From Streptomyces aidingensis (lineage in GTDB: Bacteria; Actinomycetota; Actinomycetes; Streptomycetales; Streptomycetaceae): DNA of 64,000 nucleotides. Positions within the stretch are counted from its first letter, which is position 1. Each line of letters begins with the position of its first letter. Location of the stretch: NCBI RefSeq assembly GCF_900112355.1, contig NZ_FOLM01000003.1, positions 254,274 to 318,273 on the forward strand. The letters are read 5' to 3'. The notes beneath the pieces were generated by a model that saw only the letters and a program-made list of their open reading frames with translations, searched no databases and was not told the origin of the DNA. A program made the translations under genes and the position numbers. Below, in pieces: positions 58,749 through 64,000 of the stretch.

Positions 58749-59546
58749 TCAGGCGGCGGGGGCGGGGAAGGGCAGCACGGCGAGAGGTTCTGAGCTGGGC
58801 TCCCGGGACCCGCCGGCCGGTTCCACGGTGATCCCCATGCCCGCCGCCCGGCCCAGCGCGCCGTCCATCAGCATCGCCTCGGTGCCGCCGTCGTGCTCCG
58901 GCTGGAGCAGCCCGGCCGGGCGCATCGTGCCCGCGTCGTCGAACCAGAGCTGGTAGACCATGCCGTCCGGGGGCTGCGGCAGGCCGGAGGCCAGGAACAC
59001 CGCCCGGTCGGCGGAGGAGGAGACGACCACCGTGCCCTTGCCGCCGCCCGGCAGCGGGCCGCCGGTCATCCGGGCGTCCGGTGCCGCCAGGACCGACATC
59101 ACCTCCTGCTGCGCCGCCGCGGTCTCGGCCGCCTGCCGGCGGGCCTGGTCCGCCTCCCGGTGCTGCCAGACCGCCACGCCGCTCACCAGCAGCAGCCCGG
59201 CCGCGCAGGCGGCGAGCAGCAGACCCGGCAGCCGCCGGGAGCCGGCCCGGACGTCCCCGGCCGGGCCCGGCGGCTGCCGCGGCACCCGGGGCGGCTCCTG
59301 GCGGACGGCGGTGATCCGCCGCAGCACCCTCGCGCGCAGCTCCGGCGGCGGTTCCACGGCCACCGCGCCGCCCAGCCGTGCGGCGGTGGCGGTCAGTTCC
59401 CGTACCTCCTGCGCACAGGGCGGGCACGCGGACACATGGCGTTCGAACGCGGTGCGCTCCGGCCCGCTCAGCGCGTGCAGCGCGTATGCGCCGGAGAGCG
59501 CGTGCAGTTCGGCGGTTCCGGGTCCGGGTCCGGTTCGGGGGTTCAC
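58749..59546 (-). CDS. rskA: RskA-type anti-sigma factor
   Basis: 265 aa from GTG 59546, which overlaps the sigma-factor stop by four bases (GTGA). N-terminal zinc-associated anti-sigma motif with His and two Cys (FERHVSACPPCAQEV), one transmembrane helix (LPGLLLAACAAGLLLVSGVAV), and an extracytoplasmic RskA domain ending EPLAVLPFPAPAA. It would hold SigK at the membrane until released by proteolysis; redox control through the Cys pair is known for mycobacterial RskA and inferred here. Confidence 0.92.
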   Translation of the reverse strand: MNPRTGPGPGTAELHALSGAYALHALSGPERTAFERHVSACPPCAQEVRELTATAARLGGAVAVEPPPELRARVLRRITAVRQEPPRVPRQPPGPAGDVRAGSRRLPGLLLAACAAGLLLVSGVAVWQHREADQARRQAAETAAAQQEVMSVLAAPDARMTGGPLPGGGKGTVVVSSSADRAVFLASGLPQPPDGMVYQLWFDDAGTMRPAGLLQPEHDGGTEAMLMDGALGRAAGMGITVEPAGGSREPSSEPLAVLPFPAPAA

Positions 59547-60130
59547 GCGGTCACCCCCAGGCAGTCCCTCAGGCGGATCAGCCCGTCGCGCAGCCGGGTC
59601 TTGACCGTGCCCAGCGGAAGCTGGAGGAGTTGCGCCACCTCCCGGTGGGTCAGGCCGCGGTAGTAGGCCAGGGTGACGGACTGCCGCTGGCGTTCGGTGA
59701 GTCCCTGCAGGCAGCGGCGTACCTGCTCGCGTTCCAGCCGGTGCTCCACCTGCTCGGTCACCTCGTCGAAGGCGGGTGCGTGGTCCAGGACGGCGGCGCG
59801 CCGTTCGCGGTCGGAGGCCGCCTGCGCCGAGCGCACCCGGTCCACGGCCCGGCGGTGCGCGATGGTCATCACCCAGGCCATGGCCGAGCCCCGGTCGGGC
59901 CGGAACCGCGCGGCGGTCCGCCACACCTCCACCAGCACCTCCTGCGCCACCTCCTCGGACTGCGCCGGATCGCGCAGCACGGCGCGCACCACGCCCAGCA
60001 CCTGGCCGGCCACCGCGTCGTAGACCCGGGCGAACGCCTGCTGGTCGCCCTGCGCGGCCCGGGCCAGCGACTCCTCCAGGGCGGGGCCGGAGGCGTGCGG
60101 CGCCCGGGTGAGGTACACCGGTTCACTCAC
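59543..60130 (-). CDS. sigK: ECF sigma factor SigK-like
   Basis: 195 aa from GTG 60130 (GGGAGG ahead). Region 2 (DQQAFARVYDAVAGQVLGVV, RGSAMAWVMTIAHRRAVDRVR) and region 4 (LQGLTERQRQSVTLAYYRGL, VAQLLQLPLGTVKTRLRDGL) are complete; no region 3. Paired with rskA by overlap. Its likely targets are the fasciclin and molybdoenzyme genes, which carry SigK-like hexamers but lie several kilobases away behind inserted genes. Confidence 0.92.
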   Translation of the reverse strand: MSEPVYLTRAPHASGPALEESLARAAQGDQQAFARVYDAVAGQVLGVVRAVLRDPAQSEEVAQEVLVEVWRTAARFRPDRGSAMAWVMTIAHRRAVDRVRSAQAASDRERRAAVLDHAPAFDEVTEQVEHRLEREQVRRCLQGLTERQRQSVTLAYYRGLTHREVAQLLQLPLGTVKTRLRDGLIRLRDCLGVTA

Positions 60131-60330
60131 CCGCCCGCACCTCCCGTCCGGCTGCGCGGCTGCCGGGAACAGCCGGACGGTGCACAAAGCACGGACGGTG
60201 GTGCGGACGGCATGAGCGGTTCCTCCGGCTGGACGGGACGAAACGGTGACGGGCCGCGGGCGGCGTGGACGGCGGACGGCCGCGCCGCCGCACCCGTCAC
60301 CTCTTCGGTGCCGCCGGCCGGACGGATTGC

Positions 60331-60672
60331 TCAGGCCGCCGCGACCTCGGCCAGTTCCGCCAGCAGCCGCTGCCTGGGGCGCAGGCCGGTCATGGACTTC
60401 ACCGGCTCGCCGCCCCGGAACACCAGCATCGCGGGGATGGAGAGCACTCCCCAGGCGACCGTGGTCTCCGGATTGGCGTCCACGTCGATCTGCACCACCT
60501 TGAGCCGGCCGCGCTCCTCGGCGGCGACCGCGCTCAGCACCGGGCCCAGCTGCCGGCAGGAGGGGCACCAGTCGGCGGTGAACTCCACCAGCACCGGCAG
60601 ATCCGACCGCAGCACCTCCTCGGCGAAGGTCGCGTCGGTGACCTGCTCCACGCCTGCCGCCCTGCTCATCAT
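60331..60672 (-). CDS. Thioredoxin-family protein with CPSC site
   Basis: 113 aa. Thioredoxin fold with VLVEFTADWCPSCRQLGPVL: the redox site is Cys36-Pro-Ser-Cys39 rather than the common CGPC, which changes redox potential. Other landmarks: VVQIDVDANPE, the cis-Pro in LSIPAMLVFRGG. Two adjacent ATGs (60672, 60669) overlap the merR stop; GGAGG suits either. It is co-transcribed with the MerR regulator upstream. Confidence 0.9.
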   Translation of the reverse strand: MMSRAAGVEQVTDATFAEEVLRSDLPVLVEFTADWCPSCRQLGPVLSAVAAEERGRLKVVQIDVDANPETTVAWGVLSIPAMLVFRGGEPVKSMTGLRPRQRLLAELAEVAAA

Positions 60673-61073
60673 CGGTCCTCCGGTTCGTCCGGCCGGTGCG
60701 GGGCCGCCGGGATGCCGGGCGGACCGGTCCCGGCCCGCGCCAGCCGGGCGCCCAACTGCGCCCGCACCACCTGCAAATGGCTGATCAGCGCGTCGAGCTC
60801 GGCGAGCTTGCGGCGGTAGACGGCCAGCGATCCGGAGCAGACGTCGCCGGCCGGGTGGCCGGCCCGCAGACATTCCACGAACGGCCGGGTCTCCTCCAGG
60901 CCGAAGCCGAGGTCCACCAGGGTGCGGATCTGCTCCACCAGCCGCAGATCGTCGTCGCCGTACACGCGGTATCCGTTGACCGCGCGGCGGGCCGGGATCA
61001 GCCCGCGGGACTCGTAGTAGCGCAGGGTCCGGGTGCTCACCCCGGTCCGCTGTGCCAGTTCACCGATGCGCAT
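60669..61073 (-). CDS. MerR-family regulator of the thioredoxin operon
   Basis: 134 aa. MerR winged HTH (RIGELAQRTGVSTRTLRYYE) then a helical effector part with two cysteines 12 residues apart (ECLRAGHPAGDVC), a possible metal or thiol sensor. Stop overlaps the thioredoxin start. The promoter has the 19-bp spacer and dyad of MerR-controlled promoters (61082-61112), so it probably regulates itself and the thioredoxin. No ribosome site; the -10 lies 8 nt before the ATG, so the message is probably leaderless. Confidence 0.9.
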   Translation of the reverse strand: MRIGELAQRTGVSTRTLRYYESRGLIPARRAVNGYRVYGDDDLRLVEQIRTLVDLGFGLEETRPFVECLRAGHPAGDVCSGSLAVYRRKLAELDALISHLQVVRAQLGARLARAGTGPPGIPAAPHRPDEPEDR

Positions 61074-61081
61074 GGCAGACG

Positions 61082-61112
61082 ACGGTAGACCTTGACGCTC
61101 GCGTCAAGGCAA
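61082..61112 (-). promoter_or_regulatory. MerR-type promoter with 19-bp spacer and dyad
   Basis: Minus strand: TTGCCT (61107-61112), 19-bp spacer, TACCGT (61082-61087). The spacer region holds a perfect dyad, CCTTGACGC and GCGTCAAGG around a 2-bp centre (61090-61109). The overlong spacer is the hallmark of MerR activation. Confidence 0.75.
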
Positions 61113-61133
61113 CACGTCCGCGCCCCGGCGGGC

Positions 61134-61412
61134 TCAGGCGGCCCCGGCCGCGGCCGGGGTCTCCGGCTCGGCGTCGCCCGCCGCGGCGGCCAGCTCGTCC
61201 AGGGACAGGCCCAGCGCGGTGGCCAGCGCCGCCACGGTGAAGAAGGCCGGGGTGGGCGCGCGTCCGGTCTCGATCTTGCGCAGGGTCTCGGCGGAGACGC
61301 CGGCCGCCGCCGCCACCTCCGTCATGCTGCGCTCGCCGCGCGCCTCGCGCAGCAGCGCCCCGAACCGCTCGCCGCGCCGCCGCTCCCAGGGCGTCAGGGG
61401 GGTCCTCACCAT
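61134..61412 (-). CDS. XRE-family HTH regulator
   Basis: 92 aa. HTH of the Cro/XRE type (MTEVAAAAGVSAETLRKIETGRAPTP) in the middle, short Glu/Pro/Ala tail. Start ATG 61412 (an ATG three codons earlier is possible); no ribosome site, so probably leaderless. Divergent from the methionine aminopeptidase gene with 62 bp between, containing a palindrome over both -10 elements. Pairing of this regulator with map is, as I recall, common in streptomycetes. Confidence 0.88.
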   Translation of the reverse strand: MVRTPLTPWERRRGERFGALLREARGERSMTEVAAAAGVSAETLRKIETGRAPTPAFFTVAALATALGLSLDELAAAAGDAEPETPAAAGAA

Positions 61413-61422
61413 GGCGCCCATT

Positions 61423-61438
61423 CTAATACCGGTATAGT
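61423..61438. promoter_or_regulatory. Divergent promoters of xre and map with shared palindrome
   Basis: ATACCGGTAT (61426-61435) is a perfect palindrome. It overlaps TATAGT (61433-61438, plus strand, toward map) and TATTAG (61423-61428, minus strand, toward xre). One bound dimer would block both. Confidence 0.6.
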
Positions 61439-61474
61439 AATTGGGTCACAGCGGAGCGGTGAGGAGTACGGCGG

Positions 61475-62242
61475 ATGGTGGAGATCAAGAGCGACGCGGC
61501 CCTGGAGGCCATGCGGGAGGCCGGGCGGGTGGTGGCCAACGCCCTGGCCGCGGCGGAACAGGCGGCACGGCCCGGGGTGCCGCTGCGCGACCTGGACGAG
61601 GCGGCCCGCGCCGTACTGGCGGAGGCCGGGGCCGGCTCACCCTTCCTCGGCTACCGCCCGCACTTCGCCCCGGTGCCCTTCCCGGCGGTGCTCTGCGCCT
61701 CGGTCAACGACGCCGTGGTGCACGGCATACCCGGCGGCTACCGGCTGCGCGACGGCGACCTGGTCTCCATCGACTGCGGCGCGGTACTGGACGGCTGGAC
61801 CGGCGACGCCGCCGTCAGCTTCACCGTCGGCACCCCGCGCCCCGGTGATCTGGCGCTGATCGACGCCACCCGGCGGGCGCTGGACGCCGGGATCGCCGCG
61901 GCCACCGTCGGCCGCCATCTCGGCGACATCGGCCACGCCATCAGCGGCGTGGCCCGGGCGGCCGGCTGCGGCATGCCCCGCGACTTCGGCGGCCATGGCA
62001 TCGGCCGCCGTATGCACGAGGACCCGGCGGTGCCCAACCGGGGCCGCCCGGGCCGCGGTTACCGGCTGCGCCACGGGCTGACCCTGGCCATCGAACCGAT
62101 GCTGATGGCGGGCGGCGGCGACGACTACGGCGTGGACGGCGACGGCTGGACGCTGCGCACCGCCGACGGCAGCCGGGCCGCGCACTTCGAGCACACGGTG
62201 GCCATCACCGATGCCGGTCCGCGGATTCTCACTCTGCCCTGA
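61475..62242 (+). CDS. map: Type I methionine aminopeptidase
   Basis: 255 aa, no N-terminal extension. Removes initiator Met. All five metal ligands are present: Asp100 (SIDCG), Asp111 (GDAAV), His174 (GGHGIG), Glu207 (AIEPM), Glu239 (FEHTV), plus substrate His83 and His181. GAGGAG lies ahead of ATG 61475. Being paired with an XRE regulator it is probably a second, conditional Map beside the housekeeping copy usually found in the ribosomal protein region; that copy is not in this window. Confidence 0.94.
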   Translation: MVEIKSDAALEAMREAGRVVANALAAAEQAARPGVPLRDLDEAARAVLAEAGAGSPFLGYRPHFAPVPFPAVLCASVNDAVVHGIPGGYRLRDGDLVSIDCGAVLDGWTGDAAVSFTVGTPRPGDLALIDATRRALDAGIAAATVGRHLGDIGHAISGVARAAGCGMPRDFGGHGIGRRMHEDPAVPNRGRPGRGYRLRHGLTLAIEPMLMAGGGDDYGVDGDGWTLRTADGSRAAHFEHTVAITDAGPRILTLP

Positions 62243-62299
62243 CACCCGGGGGGTGCGCCGGCAGCGGACATGCCCGGGGCGGACATCCGGCTGCGCGCC

Positions 62300-62353
62300 G
62301 CCGCCGCTGCCCGTCCCGGCGGTCGAGCACCGGCGGGCACGGGCAGCGGCGGC
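62300..62353. terminator. Bidirectional terminator between map and the reductase gene
   Basis: 15-bp perfect stem, GCCGCCGCTGCCCGT (62300-62314) with 62339-62353; the 24-nt loop can form a further small stem. Confidence 0.72.
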
Positions 62354-62360
62354 GGTCGGC

Positions 62361-62387
62361 GGAGTCGGCGGAGTCGGCGGAGTCGGT
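62361..62387. repeat. Tandem 9-bp repeat at a gene end
   Basis: GGAGTCGGC three times (third copy ends in T), adjoining the stop codon of the reductase gene. Confidence 0.8.
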
Positions 62388-62388
62388 G

Positions 62389-63222
62389 TCAGCGCAGGTT
62401 GAAGTCGTCCGGGTCGGGGCCGATCCGGACGCCGTTGTCCAGGGCGGCGATCCGGGCCATGTCCTCCTCGGACAGCACGAAATCGAAGATCTCGATGTTC
62501 TCCCTGATCCGGGCGGGCGTCACCGACTTGGGGATGACCACATTGCCGAGCTGGAGGTGCCAGCGCAGCACCACCTGGGCCGGAGTCTTGTCGTACTGGG
62601 CGCCGATCTTGGCCAGCTCCGGGGAGTCCAGCAGGCCCTTGCCGCTGCCCAGCGGCGACCACGCCTCGGTGGCGATGCCCTGCCCGGCATGGAAGGCACG
62701 GGCCTCGGCCTGCGGGAAGTGAGGGTGCAGCTCGATCTGGTTCACCGCCGGGACGACCCCCGTCTCGGCGGTGATCCGCTCGATGTGGGCCCGCTTGAAG
62801 TTGGACACGCCGATGGCCTTGGCCCGGCCCTCCTGGGCGATCCGGGTCAGCGCCTTCCAGGAGTCGGCGTAGGTGTCGTACTGCGGGGTGGGCCAGTGGA
62901 TCAGATACAGATCCACATACTCCAGGGCCAGCTTCTCCAGGGAACGGTCGAAGGCCCGCAGCGCGGAGTCATGGCCCTGGTCGGTGTTCCACAGCTTGGT
63001 GGTGACGAACAGCTCCTCGCGCGGCAGCCCCGAAGCCGCCAGCGCCCGGCCGGTGCCCTTCTCGTTCTGGTAGGCGGCGGCGGTGTCGATGCTGCGGTAT
63101 CCGGCCTCCAGAGCCTGACCGACGGCGGTGGCCGCCTGGTCGTCCGGGATCTGCCAGACCCCGAAGCCGAGCTGGGGCATCCGGATGCCGTTGTTCAGCG
63201 TCACGTAGGGCACGGTGCTCAC
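62389..63222 (-). CDS. Aldo/keto reductase
   Basis: 277 aa from GTG 63222 (AAGGA upstream). NADPH-dependent reductase with TIM barrel: catalytic Asp46 and Tyr51 (IDTAAAYQNE), Lys76 (TTKLWN), His109 (YLIHWPTP). GVSNFKRAHIERI and VIPKSVTPARI are the standard substrate and cofactor segments. Close to 2,5-diketo-gluconate reductase-like members, but broad specificity is usual. Monocistronic. Confidence 0.93.
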   Translation of the reverse strand: MSTVPYVTLNNGIRMPQLGFGVWQIPDDQAATAVGQALEAGYRSIDTAAAYQNEKGTGRALAASGLPREELFVTTKLWNTDQGHDSALRAFDRSLEKLALEYVDLYLIHWPTPQYDTYADSWKALTRIAQEGRAKAIGVSNFKRAHIERITAETGVVPAVNQIELHPHFPQAEARAFHAGQGIATEAWSPLGSGKGLLDSPELAKIGAQYDKTPAQVVLRWHLQLGNVVIPKSVTPARIRENIEIFDFVLSEEDMARIAALDNGVRIGPDPDDFNLR

Positions 63223-63307
63223 GTGCAAAGGTCCTTATCTGAGGTGGTCGATGTGCGCCTGACACACCTATCACGGCCCGCCCGCCTTCCTCCCGGTGGC
63301 GCCTGCC

Positions 63308-63313
63308 GATAAT
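63308..63313 (+). promoter_or_regulatory. -10 hexamer of the symporter gene
   Basis: GATAAT, 5 nt before GTG 63319, without a ribosome site: leaderless promoter. Confidence 0.45.
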
Positions 63314-63318
63314 GGGGC

Positions 63319-64000
63319 GTGCGCAGATTCGTCCGGCTGATCGACCCCTATCTGGTGCTGCTGCTCGCCACCGTCGGACTCGCCGCCGCACTCCCGGCCC
63401 GCTCCACCGCGGCGGACGCCGTGGACGCCACCGCCACCGGGGCCATCGCCCTGCTGTTCTTCCTCTACGGCGCCCGGCTGTCCACCGCCGAGGCACTCGC
63501 CGGGCTGCGCCACTGGCGGCTCCATCTCACCATTCTGGGCTGCACCTTCCTGCTCTATCCGCTGCTCGGGCTGGCCTGCCGGGGCCTGGTGCCCTGGCTG
63601 GTCACCGAGGAGCTGTACACCGGGCTGCTCTTTCTGTGCGTGGTGCCCTCCACCGTGCAGTCGGCCATCGCGCTGACGTCGGTGGCCCGCGGCAATGTGG
63701 CGGCGGCGATCGCGGCCGGCTCGTCCTCCAGCCTGGCCGGGGTGGTGCTCACCCCGCTGCTGGCCGCCCTGCTGATCGGGGCGAGCGGCGGGTTCGGCGG
63801 CGAGTCGCTGCTGAAGATCGCCCTGCAACTGCTGCTGCCCTTCCTGGCCGGGCAGGTGCTGCGGCGCTGGATCGGCGGCTTCGTGGTCCGGCACCGTGCG
63901 GTGCTGGGCCTGGTGGACCGCGGCTCGATCCTGATCGTGGTCTATGCGGCGTTCTCCCAGGGGATGAACGAGGACATCTGGGGCCGGGTGAGCTGGCAGC
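63319..64000 (+). CDS. Bile acid:sodium symporter family protein, 5' part
   Basis: About 227 codons, running off the window. Membrane protein with seven or more hydrophobic segments: IDPYLVLLLATVGLAAALPA, AIALLFFLYGARLSTAEALA, VVPSTVQSAIALTSVARGN and LLPFLAGQVLRRWIGG are typical of the BASS/SBF-like (YfeH) group. Transported substrate unknown. GTG 63319 is chosen because it gives the family N terminus and follows a -10 hexamer. Confidence 0.88.
   Translation, partial: MRRFVRLIDPYLVLLLATVGLAAALPARSTAADAVDATATGAIALLFFLYGARLSTAEALAGLRHWRLHLTILGCTFLLYPLLGLACRGLVPWLVTEELYTGLLFLCVVPSTVQSAIALTSVARGNVAAAIAAGSSSSLAGVVLTPLLAALLIGASGGFGGESLLKIALQLLLPFLAGQVLRRWIGGFVVRHRAVLGLVDRGSILIVVYAAFSQGMNEDIWGRVSWQ

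Noticed and set aside
1..64000. Transposases, integrases, tRNA genes and attachment sites
   Set aside because: I looked for IS-like terminal repeats, recombinase motifs and the T-loop pattern GGTTCGAATCC and found none that held up.

Overview
The window is very GC-rich (roughly 73-75% by eye), has GC at nearly every third codon position, and uses many GTG starts, ATGA/GTGA start-stop overlaps and leaderless-looking genes. With a complete ethylmalonyl-CoA cluster, an LAL-type ATPase, a streptogrisin-type protease and a SpoIIE-type phosphatase, this points to Streptomyces or a close relative in the Streptomycetaceae. I saw no rRNA, tRNA, CRISPR array, transposase or plasmid origin, and no in-frame TTA codon in a visual scan. 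It looks like ordinary chromosome with a few disrupted genes.

Layout. 0-2 kb: 5' part of a class I terpene synthase and an all-trans prenyl diphosphate synthase, apparently one operon. 2-8.4 kb: LAL-like ATPase without its usual DNA-binding domain, two conserved hypotheticals, exonuclease III and a metallo-hydrolase. 8.8-13.9 kb: a five-gene branched-chain amino acid/amide ABC importer (livF-G-H-M-K). 14-17.3 kb: small membrane protein, SxxK serine hydrolase, and psd-pssA for phosphatidylethanolamine synthesis. 17.4-26.8 kb: an ethylmalonyl-CoA pathway block transcribed right to left: duplicated-domain 3-hydroxybutyryl-CoA dehydrogenase, TetR regulator, ccr, ecm, mcl, mch, mcd. Together they turn acetoacetyl-CoA-derived crotonyl-CoA into ethylmalonyl-, methylsuccinyl-, mesaconyl- and methylmalyl-CoA, and so supply propionyl-CoA and glyoxylate. 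27.3-32 kb: release factor 3, a DUF1772 protein, an EEP nuclease, a small secreted SH3-like protein and an SOS-box-controlled radical SAM protein. 32.4-44.4 kb: PAS-GAF-SpoIIE-HATPase phosphatase, two methyltransferases, a peptidase trio (M55, M20, S9), DinB-like, CBS, LapA-like and NAPE-PLD-like genes. 44.8-51.6 kb: two paralogous LysR regulators, an S1 protease, a subtilase cut off before its catalytic serine, and a GH16 glucanase. 51.8-60.7 kb: what looks like a SigK-RskA regulon (fasciclin lipoprotein, sulfite-oxidase-like enzyme, rskA, sigK), interrupted by a frameshifted MmyB-like regulator, an amidohydrolase and a frameshifted photolyase. 60.3-64 kb: thioredoxin with a MerR regulator, a divergent XRE/methionine aminopeptidase pair, an aldo/keto reductase and a bile-acid:Na symporter family gene running off the end.

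The most useful leads are: SigK-like promoter matches upstream of the fasciclin and molybdoenzyme genes, which lie several kilobases from sigK; a ccr promoter with a perfect dyad in its spacer; a MerR-type 19-bp spacer promoter; a palindrome covering both -10 elements of the XRE/map pair; a leaderless 18-codon ORF coupled to the M20 peptidase; mutually exclusive hairpins before the liv operon; a LexA-type box on the radical SAM gene; a CebR-like operator at the start site of the GH16 gene; and a dehydrogenase whose N-terminal half has lost active-site residues.
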